64,000 nucleotides of DNA, taken from Clostridioides difficile. Lineage in GTDB: Bacteria; Bacillota; Clostridia; Peptostreptococcales; Peptostreptococcaceae. A model generated the notes under the pieces. That model worked only from the letters and a program-made list of their open reading frames with translations. It did not search any database and was not told where the DNA came from. Each line of letters opens with the position of its first letter. The stretch's first letter is position 1. The translations under genes and the position numbers were made by a program. The stretch lies in the NCBI RefSeq assembly GCF_001299635.1, contig NZ_JRHN01000024.1, forward strand, positions 1 to 64,000, written 5' to 3'. Positions 33,186-40,396 of this stretch are shown piece after piece.

Positions 33186-33452
33186 ATGGAGAATTTATTA
33201 TTTCAAAAAGAAAAAAGAAAACAAAGAAATACTTTTTTAGAATCCTATATAGGACAAAAAATAATGTGTATAGCAAGACATCTAAGAGAAGTATTAAATA
33301 ATGAATCTGGTATGGATGAAAATGTATCTAAGGCTATTTGGGTAGTTATTGCAGTATTTTTAGGTGGACTGATGTTAGCTTGGGCAACTGGAGCGTTACA
33401 AGATGTTATTTTACCAAAAGCACAATCTACAATTGTAAATATGTTTGGATAG
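33186..33452 (+). CDS. Putative Flp/Tad-type prepilin
   Basis: 88 residues, AAGGAGG upstream. A long basic N-terminal leader (~42 residues) ends in NNESG, followed by MDENVSKAIWVVIAVFLGGLML. A Gly, then acidic DE, then a hydrophobic helix is what a type IV prepilin peptidase cuts. The TadE-like protein at 38795 has the same pattern (NEKG, AIDESIWIIII). The mature protein would be ~46 residues, like Flp pilins. First gene of the Tad operon, next to the peptidase gene. Confidence 0.65.
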   Translation: MENLLFQKEKRKQRNTFLESYIGQKIMCIARHLREVLNNESGMDENVSKAIWVVIAVFLGGLMLAWATGALQDVILPKAQSTIVNMFG

Positions 33453-33463
33453 GATTTTATATT

Positions 33464-34021
33464 ATGTCTTTCAATAATATTAGTTCTAATAGCATATTCA
33501 GTTATTTCTATGATTTAAAATTTCTGCCAACAGGTGAAAAAATTGTGTTAAGCAAAGAGCAAAAAATGATATTGCTTTTAATAGAATATTTATTAATCAT
33601 AAGCCTATTTAAACATATTAATAATATAGCATTAATAATAAAAGGTTTTTTATATGCTCAAATATTAATCTATGCTAGTTATGTAGATTATAGAACAAAA
33701 TTAATACCTAATAAAATACAGGTATTGATATTATTTGTATCCTTTATAAAAATGAATTTATATTTATCTATAATAAATTTATTTTTATTTGCGTTACCTC
33801 TTTATTTATCAGCAATATTGAAAAATGGAAGTATTGGAGGAGGGGATATAAAGCTTATGGGAAGTAGTGGATTTTTAATTGGGTTTAAAGGTATAGAAGT
33901 TTTAATTTTTATTCTAATTAGCTTAATCTTGGCATTTGCAATCAATCGTGATACATATAAAAATGGTATTGCTTTAGCACCTTACATTTCTGTAGGGTGT
34001 TTTTTATCATATTTATTATAG
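33464..34021 (+). CDS. tadV: Prepilin peptidase (CpaA/TadV, A24 family)
   Basis: 185 residues from ATG 33464; the frame is open further upstream but overlaps the pilin gene, and AGGAT precedes this ATG. Polytopic, with the two catalytic aspartate blocks of A24 peptidases: YVDYRTKLIPNKIQ (~residue 78) and GGGDIKLMGSSGFLIG (~128). It would process the Flp-type pilin and the TadE-like pseudopilins of this operon at the cytoplasmic face of the membrane. Confidence 0.85.
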   Translation: MSFNNISSNSIFSYFYDLKFLPTGEKIVLSKEQKMILLLIEYLLIISLFKHINNIALIIKGFLYAQILIYASYVDYRTKLIPNKIQVLILFVSFIKMNLYLSIINLFLFALPLYLSAILKNGSIGGGDIKLMGSSGFLIGFKGIEVLIFILISLILAFAINRDTYKNGIALAPYISVGCFLSYLL

Positions 34022-34031
34022 GAGGAAAAAT

Positions 34032-34790
34032 ATGAAATTAGCGACAAAAAGAATAATAATTGGTTGTTCTGCATTACTGATAGGTGTATACATTTGTTTT
34101 GTTTCTCCATATTTACAGAAAATGAAATCACAAACAACCTTTGTTAGAGCAACACAAGAAATAAAAAAAGGAGAAAAAATAAGCTCCACAAAAGTTAGGG
34201 AAATTAAAACAACAGATTCTGAGGGTTTACCTCAGACAAGTATTAAAACAAAAGATAGTGTTGTTGGGAAGTATGCAATAACAGATATTAACAAAGATGA
34301 TAATGTGTTGACTACAAAGATTTCAAAAAATCGTGTGGCTGAAAATGAATATTTATATGGATTAGATGGTAAGAATCAAGCAATATCTTTTACAATAAAA
34401 AATTTTGCGGCTGGACTATCAGGAAAGCTAGAAACAGGAGATATTATATCAATTTTAGCTGCTGATTATGGAGAAGATAAAGAAACTCTAAAACCTGCTG
34501 AGTTGCAATATGTAAGAGTATTAGCTGTTACTAATGCAAAAGGTTCTGATAAGAATGATGAAAAAGTACAAAAAGGAAATGAAGAAGAAAATGAGCTTCC
34601 GACAACTATTACAGTGCAAGTAAATGATATCCAAGCTAAGTTACTAGCTACGCTAGAAGAAAATAGCAAAATGCATGTAACACTAGTGTATCGTGGTACA
34701 ACTAATAATGCTGAAAAATTTATAAAAAAACAAGAAGAAACAATAAATTTATTGGCATCAAGAAACATGACTACACCAATAAAAGAATAG
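34032..34790 (+). CDS. cpaB: CpaB/RcpC-like Tad pilus assembly protein (SAF domain)
   Basis: 252 residues, GGAGG upstream. N-terminal membrane anchor (IIIGCSALLIGVYICFVSPY), then the SAF-type segment VRATQEIKKGEKISSTKVRE, the block KYAITDINKDDNVLTTKISK and the CpaB core (NQAISFTIKNFAAGLSGKLE, GDIISILAADYG, then ATLEENSKMHVTLVYRG). In Gram-positive Tad loci CpaB sits outside the membrane and probably guides or glycan-anchors the pilus. Confidence 0.8.
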   Translation: MKLATKRIIIGCSALLIGVYICFVSPYLQKMKSQTTFVRATQEIKKGEKISSTKVREIKTTDSEGLPQTSIKTKDSVVGKYAITDINKDDNVLTTKISKNRVAENEYLYGLDGKNQAISFTIKNFAAGLSGKLETGDIISILAADYGEDKETLKPAELQYVRVLAVTNAKGSDKNDEKVQKGNEEENELPTTITVQVNDIQAKLLATLEENSKMHVTLVYRGTTNNAEKFIKKQEETINLLASRNMTTPIKE

Positions 34791-34800
34791 GGGAATAGAA

Positions 34801-35568
34801 ATGAAAGGTAAAACAATTGCTATTTGGGGAAGCCCAAGTTCAGGTAAAACTACTTTTAGTATAAAGTTAGCAAAAAAACTAGCAGAGGAAAAGAGAGATG
34901 TAATTTTAGTTTTTTCTGATTTAATCTGTCCTTCAATAAATACTATTTTACCGAATGAAAAAATTAAAGACAAGTCATTAGGAAATGTGTTGTCAGCTCC
35001 AATTTTATCAGAAGAAGTAATTTTAACAAATTTAATAAATGGGAAAAACAAATATATAAATATATTGGGATACAAACAGAGAGAAAATGTATCAACCTAT
35101 GCACAATATAATATAGAAAGGGTATTAGAACTGTTTAGAACATTGGAAAACATGACTTATTATATTATTGTGGATTGTACAAGTTATTTTTTTACAGACT
35201 TATTGACATCTACAGTTCTAGAATACTCTGATACTATTTTTAGGCTTGTAGAACCTAGTTTAAAAGCTATATCTTATTTTGATTCTAATTTACAATTATT
35301 GATGTTACAGAAATTTAAAATAAATAAACATATAAATGTGTTATCAAATTTCAGGGAAGATGAATCAGTAAGGGAAGTAAAAGAAATATATAGAATAAAA
35401 TACGAATTACCTTATCTTGAAGAAATAAGAGAGCAAACTCTATCTGGAGATTTATTTCAGGAACTTAGTAAGAAAAAGAGTCAATACAACAAAACTGTTG
35501 ATGAATTAGCCAGTACATTAAAAAATGAGGATGATATAAAAAAATGTAAATTATGGAGAAATAAATAA
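34801..35568 (+). CDS. CpaE/TadZ-like P-loop ATPase of the Tad system
   Basis: 255 residues. Deviant Walker A near the N-terminus (IAIWGSPSSGKTTFSIKLAK, residues 6-25), a MinD-like ILVFSDL strand and Walker-B-like YYIIVDCTSYF (~118-128). TadZ/CpaE proteins position the Tad machine at the cell pole or membrane; this one lacks an obvious receiver domain at the N-terminus. Overlaps the ATPase gene by one base. Confidence 0.75.
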   Translation: MKGKTIAIWGSPSSGKTTFSIKLAKKLAEEKRDVILVFSDLICPSINTILPNEKIKDKSLGNVLSAPILSEEVILTNLINGKNKYINILGYKQRENVSTYAQYNIERVLELFRTLENMTYYIIVDCTSYFFTDLLTSTVLEYSDTIFRLVEPSLKAISYFDSNLQLLMLQKFKINKHINVLSNFREDESVREVKEIYRIKYELPYLEEIREQTLSGDLFQELSKKKSQYNKTVDELASTLKNEDDIKKCKLWRNK

Positions 35569-36950
35569 TGGCTTTTGGTGATAGACAAATTCTTAAAAAT
35601 TTCTTGAATGAAGATAAGGAAGAAAAAGAATTTTCAGATGTATTAAAGGAAACTCAAAGTTATATTTTAGATAAATGCTTTTCAATTATGGCAGGAAAAA
35701 ATATATTGGAGCAAAGAGAATCAGTAAGACCATTTGTTGAAAAATTTATTGTTGATTATTCTTATAAAGTAAAAGGATTATCTGAGAAAGAATTAATTGA
35801 TAAATTATTATCTGGAATGTTAGGATTCGATTTTTTAGATAACTATCTTTATAGAAATGATGTTGAAGAAATAAATATAAATGAATGGGATTCAACTAGA
35901 ATTACGTTTAAAGATGGGCATAAGGAATTTACAAAAGAATCATTTAATAATCCAAAACATGCAATAGATGTTATTAAAAGAATGTTACAAATGTCTCATA
36001 TGGTATTTGACAATGCTCAACCTGGTGTAAGAGGACATTTATCAGAGAGAATAAGGATAACAGCTCTAGGGTACGGTTTAATTGATGAGAGTAAGGGTCT
36101 AGCTGTATCTATTCGTATTATAAACCCTCAGAAGCTAAAAATAGATGATTTTATAAAGTTTGGTACAGGAACAGCAGAAATATTTTATATCATGCAGAGA
36201 CTCTTTAAATATGGAGCAAGTATGTGTATAGTAGGACCAACTAATTCTGGAAAAACAACTCTTCTAGATTCATTAGTCAAAGAATCTGTAGATAATGATG
36301 ATAGAGTAATAACAATAGAAGAAGATGTTAGAGAGTTTGATATGGTTAAGAGAGGTGAAAATGGTAAGGTAATAAATGAAGTAATACACCTAAGGACAAG
36401 ACATAGTGATGACCCTAAGCAGGATATAGACCAAGAAAAATTATTGGAGTTTTCTCTTACAATGAACCCAGATTACTTAGTGATTTCTGAGATGAAAGGT
36501 AGAGAAGCATTTGAAGTACAAAAAGCTGCTAATACAGGTAATCCTTTTATTACATCTATACATGCAAACTCTTGTATTGATGTTTATTCAAGAATGTTAG
36601 ATTTGTGTAAGACAAAGTCAAATATGGACGATGATACTCTAATGAAAAATGTAACTAAAGCTTTTCCTATTGCATGTTTTGTAAAACAATTGAAAGATAA
36701 ATCAAGAAAAATAATGGAAATAACAGAGTGCATTGTTCATGAAGATGGAAAACGTGAGTTTAAAACATTATTTCATTTTGTTAGAACTGGTATAAAACTT
36801 GAAGGAAACAAGAAAGTAATCACAGGATATTTTGAAAAGGTAAATAATATTTCTGAGAATATTCAAAAACGTTTACTTGAAAATGGGATTACAGAAAAAG
36901 AATTAAATAAAATGTTAAATTATTATGAAGTATCTGATTTATGTAATTGA
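35568..36950 (+). CDS. cpaF: CpaF/TadA secretion ATPase
   Basis: 460 residues. N-terminal helical domain with FLDNYLYRNDVEEININEWD (the CpaF-type DxxVTEI-like block). The core: RIRITALGYGL, Walker A SMCIVGPTNSGKTTLLDS (~222), ITIEEDVREFDM (Asp box), LRTRHSDDPKQDID, Walker B DYLVISEMKGREA (~303) and the His box ITSIHANS. Hexameric motor that drives Tad/Flp pilus polymerisation at the inner membrane. Confidence 0.92.
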   Translation: MAFGDRQILKNFLNEDKEEKEFSDVLKETQSYILDKCFSIMAGKNILEQRESVRPFVEKFIVDYSYKVKGLSEKELIDKLLSGMLGFDFLDNYLYRNDVEEININEWDSTRITFKDGHKEFTKESFNNPKHAIDVIKRMLQMSHMVFDNAQPGVRGHLSERIRITALGYGLIDESKGLAVSIRIINPQKLKIDDFIKFGTGTAEIFYIMQRLFKYGASMCIVGPTNSGKTTLLDSLVKESVDNDDRVITIEEDVREFDMVKRGENGKVINEVIHLRTRHSDDPKQDIDQEKLLEFSLTMNPDYLVISEMKGREAFEVQKAANTGNPFITSIHANSCIDVYSRMLDLCKTKSNMDDDTLMKNVTKAFPIACFVKQLKDKSRKIMEITECIVHEDGKREFKTLFHFVRTGIKLEGNKKVITGYFEKVNNISENIQKRLLENGITEKELNKMLNYYEVSDLCN

Positions 36951-36964
36951 AAGGAGGTTTTTTA

Positions 36965-37906
36965 ATGGGATTCTCAAATATATTTTTGTTTTTAGTGATT
37001 ACAGGAGGGATATTTACATTATTGAATATATCTCCTATTGAATTTTTAAGAGAAATAGTATCCATATTTGAAAGAAAGCAAAAAGCACCTTCTATTAGTG
37101 ATAAAGTAGAAATTCTAACAGGCAAAAAGAAAGAGAAGGGAATAAAACGCTTAATAAAAGATACTAGTAATATCTTAGAACGGACTCAAAGTAAGGGAAA
37201 ATTCTCAAATATATGTATCATTGCTATTATATTAATGATAGTAGGGATATTTCTAGCACTTAGCATAGGCAATATATTTTTAATACCAATATTAGCATTT
37301 GGATTTGGTATGTTGCCATTTTTATATATAAAGATAACTGCTAATTCATATGAGAGGCAATTAAATGATGAGTTAGAAAGTGGTTTATCTATGATTACAA
37401 ATTCTTATTTAAGAAATGAGGATATAATACTAGCTATAGAGGAGAATATTGACTGTTTTAATCCTCTTTTAGAAAATATATTTAGAAAATGTTTATATAA
37501 AATTAAACTATCTCCTGATATAAAAGAAGCATTAGAAGAATTAAGAGATAGTATTGATAATGACATATTTGTAGAATGGGTAAATAGAGTTATACAATGT
37601 CAAACTAATAGAACACTAAAGTCTCCACTTAGAGCAACTGTAAGTAAGTTTTCAAATGTAAAGATACTAAATGAAAAAGTAAATAGTAAATTAATGGGGC
37701 CAGCAAAAAGTTTTTTAACTATGACATTTATATTATATGGCTCAATTTTTATGTTGAAATTTTTAAATATAAATTGGTTTAAAAATTTAATGTACACATT
37801 ACCAGGACAAATTTCTATTTGTATTACTGTTTCATTAACATTTTTCTCCATTATACAAATTAGTAAACTGATAAAACCAATTGATTATAAATCAATAAAT
37901 GAATAA
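36965..37906 (+). CDS. tadB: TadB-like pilus membrane platform protein
   Basis: 313 residues from ATG 36965 (AAGGAGG 7 bases upstream; the TTG at 36947 precedes that site). Membrane segments near the N-terminus (IFLFLVITGGIFTLLNI), at ~83-125 and two at the C-terminus (~255-305). The cytoplasmic loop between them (ERQLNDELESGLSMITNSYL, EALEELRDSI) is the T2SS-F/GspF fold. It pairs with TadC as the rotor platform for CpaF. Confidence 0.8.
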   Translation: MGFSNIFLFLVITGGIFTLLNISPIEFLREIVSIFERKQKAPSISDKVEILTGKKKEKGIKRLIKDTSNILERTQSKGKFSNICIIAIILMIVGIFLALSIGNIFLIPILAFGFGMLPFLYIKITANSYERQLNDELESGLSMITNSYLRNEDIILAIEENIDCFNPLLENIFRKCLYKIKLSPDIKEALEELRDSIDNDIFVEWVNRVIQCQTNRTLKSPLRATVSKFSNVKILNEKVNSKLMGPAKSFLTMTFILYGSIFMLKFLNINWFKNLMYTLPGQISICITVSLTFFSIIQISKLIKPIDYKSINE

Positions 37907-37919
37907 GGGGGGTGATTAA

Positions 37920-38783
37920 TTGATACTATTAATTTGTTTCTCTTTATTTGTATTTAGTATTTATATGATTTTAGCTGGAATACTAAATATGCCAGGAGCA
38001 AGATATTCAAAAACTGTATCATCAGTTATAAATTCAAACAAAAAAAAGAAAACATTAGATGATTTAACTACGAAAGTAGCAATGAGAGTATCAAAATTTG
38101 TAAAGGTTAATGAGTATAAAAGAAAAAAACTATTATTGACCTTGAAATCAGCTAATATAAACTTAACTCCAGAAACTTATATTGCAAATGCTTTTGTAAG
38201 TTCTTGTGTTGTTCTTTCTCTTATAGTTCCAACTTATATAATTTATCCAAAAGGATGTATTATTTGGATAGCTCTTTCTATTTATTCTATTTTTCAAGAG
38301 CTGAAAAGAGCAGATAGAATTGTTGCAGATAAAATAAAAAGAATTGATTATGAACTTGCAGAATTCGCATCAACATTAGCAATAGAATTAAGTGGAACTA
38401 GAGATCTTTTATATATAATTTCTGAGTATATAAAAACAGCAAATGAAACATTAGCTGAAGAACTTAAATTTACGTTAGCTGATATGAAATCTAGCTCTCA
38501 GAAAGAAGCTTTAATTAGATCTGAAAGTAGAGTTAATAGTTCAAATTTATCAGAAATAATAGTAGGGCTAGTGGGTGTATTAAATGGTAATGATGAGATT
38601 ATGTATTTTCAAAAATTGGCTGCTAAGTTAAATGATTTAAAATTACAAAGAGTGGAAGCTATTGCGAGTAAAAGACCAGGTAAAATTGGAAAGTACACAA
38701 TGCTTATGCTTGGTTGTCTAATAATGAATATGTTTGTTGCTTTAGGCATTGAAGTTTATAAATCCTTAAACAATTTCTTTTAA
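37920..38783 (+). CDS. tadC: TadC-like pilus membrane platform protein
   Basis: 287 residues from TTG 37920 (GGGGGGTG upstream). N-terminal membrane helix, two central ones (~85-125) and a C-terminal one (TMLMLGCLIMNMFVALGI). A T2SSF-type cytoplasmic domain contains YELAEFASTLAIELSGTRDL, typical of TadC (Ex-FxxLxxxLxxGxxL pattern). Follows TadB in the standard order. Confidence 0.8.
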   Translation: MILLICFSLFVFSIYMILAGILNMPGARYSKTVSSVINSNKKKKTLDDLTTKVAMRVSKFVKVNEYKRKKLLLTLKSANINLTPETYIANAFVSSCVVLSLIVPTYIIYPKGCIIWIALSIYSIFQELKRADRIVADKIKRIDYELAEFASTLAIELSGTRDLLYIISEYIKTANETLAEELKFTLADMKSSSQKEALIRSESRVNSSNLSEIIVGLVGVLNGNDEIMYFQKLAAKLNDLKLQRVEAIASKRPGKIGKYTMLMLGCLIMNMFVALGIEVYKSLNNFF

Positions 38784-38794
38784 GGAGGATTGGG

Positions 38795-39238
38795 ATGAAA
38801 AAAATATTAAAAAGCAAAAAAGATTTATATCAGCCTATAAGAAATGAAAAAGGAGCTATAGACGAATCTATTTGGATTATAATAATAATATTTATTGTAG
38901 CACTTTTAGTTGGACTTGTAATTAATGTGTTACCAGTTATCATTGCAAAGAGTCAATTAAACCACTATGCAAATGAGATTGTTAGAATTGCAGAAATAAG
39001 TGGGGAGGTTGGTCAGGATGTTGATAATGAAATAGAAAAATTAAATAAGAGTATAGTTGAGCCAGATAGAATTGAATGGTCAATAAAGTATATAAATGGA
39101 ACAAACAAAGTCCAGCTCAATGAAGAAATAAAGGTGACTGTAAAAAAAACAATGGATTTAAGTTTCTTTGATTTCGCTTCTTTCCCAGTACCCTTGGTTT
39201 CAAATGCGACTGGAAGGAGTGAGGCATATTGGAAATAA
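38795..39238 (+). CDS. TadE-like pseudopilin
   Basis: 147 residues. A basic leader ends NEKG, followed by AIDESIWIIIIIFIVALLVG: the same Gly-x-x-Asp-Glu cleavage context as the prepilin at 33186, so probably a substrate of the peptidase at 33464. The external part (~50-147) is mixed alpha/beta. TadE/F pseudopilins assist Flp pilus assembly. Last-but-one gene of the operon; overlaps the next by 10 bases. Confidence 0.65.
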   Translation: MKKILKSKKDLYQPIRNEKGAIDESIWIIIIIFIVALLVGLVINVLPVIIAKSQLNHYANEIVRIAEISGEVGQDVDNEIEKLNKSIVEPDRIEWSIKYINGTNKVQLNEEIKVTVKKTMDLSFFDFASFPVPLVSNATGRSEAYWK

Positions 39239-39777
39239 AGAACATCTTAAAAAAAGAAGATGGTAATGCGACTTCTATAGTAATATGTATAATTGTTGTG
39301 GTTATTATGATATTCTTTTGTATTTGTGCTGAATATTTAAGATTAGCACTAATAACTAAAGGTATTAGAGATGCTTTTGAAAAGTCTCTTATTGCTGTAG
39401 CTACAGAAAATTATGATGAAACATATCCATGTCTAAGAGAAGGATATGGTGCTGCATATCAATTAAATAAAACTGATGAATGGAAAGAGAATGTTGATAG
39501 AGGAGAGGTTGAGAATAAACTGAAAGAAGCATTAAAATTAACTGAAGAAGAAGGACATTACATAAAATATAATGATTCAAATGTTGAGTATACACTTTCA
39601 GACTTAAAAGTAGAAGTAACAAATAGACAACTAGCTCCAAATAATAGCAGTAAAGTTAAAAAGTATGAAGTAAGAGGTTCAGTTATTTTAAAAATACCTC
39701 CTTCATTTGGATTTACAAGAGCAGAGACTACAAAGATAAATTTAGATTCTGTGTCAGGATATACTCCTTTATTTTAA
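39229..39777 (+). CDS. TadE/TadF-like pseudopilin or pilus-associated protein
   Basis: 182 residues from TTG 39229 (GGAGTGAGG upstream). KKEDGNATSIVICIIVVVIM near the N-terminus, a single membrane helix directly after DG-N, then an external domain (FEKSLIAVATENYDETYPCL, ending SVSGYTPLF). Position after TadE and topology fit TadF/TadG-like minor components. The Gly-Asn-Ala context is a weaker cleavage match than in its neighbour. Confidence 0.6.
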   Translation: MEIKNILKKEDGNATSIVICIIVVVIMIFFCICAEYLRLALITKGIRDAFEKSLIAVATENYDETYPCLREGYGAAYQLNKTDEWKENVDRGEVENKLKEALKLTEEEGHYIKYNDSNVEYTLSDLKVEVTNRQLAPNNSSKVKKYEVRGSVILKIPPSFGFTRAETTKINLDSVSGYTPLF

Positions 39778-39834
39778 GGTTAAATTATTTAAAAATATAA
39801 AATAATTTAGTAATTAGATATTTATGGTAAAGAG

Positions 39835-39843
39835 TGGTATAAT
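39835..39843 (+). promoter_or_regulatory. Extended -10 promoter of the type I toxin mRNA
   Basis: TGGTATAAT with poor -35; transcription would begin near 39850. The initially transcribed bases GCAAGAAGAA match those of the opposing antisense promoter. Confidence 0.6.
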
Positions 39844-39906
39844 ATTTTTAGCAAGAAGAAAAATATATAATCTATTAGAGTGGAGTTCATACAAACAAAA
39901 GAAATA

Positions 39907-39926
39907 ACCTCCGAAAGAAAGGAGGT
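39907..39926 (+). promoter_or_regulatory. Hairpin hiding the toxin ribosome site
   Basis: ACCTCC (39907-39912), 8-base loop, GGAGGT (39921-39926). The right arm is the Shine-Dalgarno of the toxin, so translation is blocked unless the stem opens. Characteristic of type I toxin mRNAs. Confidence 0.65.
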
Positions 39927-39932
39927 GTAGGT

Positions 39933-40085
39933 ATGAACGAATTTTTACTTAATATTTTCGCTGGTGTTATTGCCAGTTTAATATTTTGCTTGATTGGCAA
40001 AATATTTACAAAAGTAAAAGGCCACTCTGTGCGAAAGAGTGACCTGAGAGTTGAGTTTAAATTTATGTTTAAACTCAAAAAATAA
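39933..40085 (+). CDS. Type I toxin-antitoxin system toxin peptide
   Basis: 50 residues: MNEFLLNIFAGVIASLIFCL then IGKIF, one membrane helix, followed by a basic C-terminal tail ending in Lys-Lys. Size, helix, and K-rich end match the small membrane toxins of C. difficile type I TA loci as I remember them. Strong AAAGGAGGTG ribosome site, hidden in a hairpin. An antisense RNA gene reads into the 3' half. Such toxins depolarise the membrane when overproduced and stabilise plasmids and prophages. Confidence 0.8.
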   Translation: MNEFLLNIFAGVIASLIFCLIGKIFTKVKGHSVRKSDLRVEFKFMFKLKK

Positions 40086-40135
40086 TCATTTTTAAAGAAC
40101 TCCACTCTAAAGCAAAATAGATTGTAATTCTTCTT
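40010..40135 (-). ncRNA. Antisense antitoxin RNA (predicted)
   Basis: Minus-strand extended -10 TGATATAAT (plus 40150-40142) would start a transcript near 40135. It overlaps the 3' half of the toxin mRNA by base pairing. It ends at a hairpin (GGTCACTCT / AGAGTGGCC, plus 40020-40044) followed on the minus strand by TTTTACTTTT. Length ~125 nt, the size of known type I antitoxin RNAs. Predicted from sequence only. Confidence 0.65.
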
Positions 40136-40141
40136 GCTTTT

Positions 40142-40150
40142 ATTATATCA
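40142..40150 (-). promoter_or_regulatory. Extended -10 promoter of the antisense RNA
   Basis: TGATATAAT on the minus strand, mirror position to the toxin promoter. The remaining gap to 40396 holds no gene. Confidence 0.6.
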
Positions 40151-40345
40151 CAAAAAATTAAATTTGATACGATTTTACATCATATATTTTTATTTAATAT
40201 CAGAGATGATATATATGTTTTCTGTAAAAGATGGTTGGTATCATGTAAGATTTATAGTTAAATATATTTGATAAATTAAAACCTTTAAAAACTATATAGT
40301 GTTTATTTTTTTGCTTAAATATAATTTTTTATAGTTATTTATTAG

Positions 40346-40374
40346 TTGTGACTGATAATTAGAATAGCTATAAT
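40346..40374 (+). promoter_or_regulatory. Promoter of the gene at 40397
   Basis: TTGTGA (40346-40351), 17-base spacer, TATAAT (40369-40374), 22 bases ahead of the ATG. Confidence 0.6.
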
Positions 40375-40396
40375 AAAATAAAAAAGAGGTAAAATC

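Larger units (their letters stand above)
39850..40138. repeat. Inverted repeat enclosing the toxin gene
   Basis: Left arm 39850-39888 (AGCAAGAAGAA ... GAGTGGAGTTC) and right arm 40097-40138 (GAACTCCACTC ... TTCTTCTTGCT) are complementary with small interruptions. A full toxin transcript could pair its 5' and 3' ends, as in other type I toxin mRNAs. Confidence 0.7.

Noticed and set aside
39887-40105. 72-residue ORF on the minus strand opposite the type I toxin
   Set aside because: It has no ribosome site and coincides with the predicted antisense RNA and the inverted-repeat arm.
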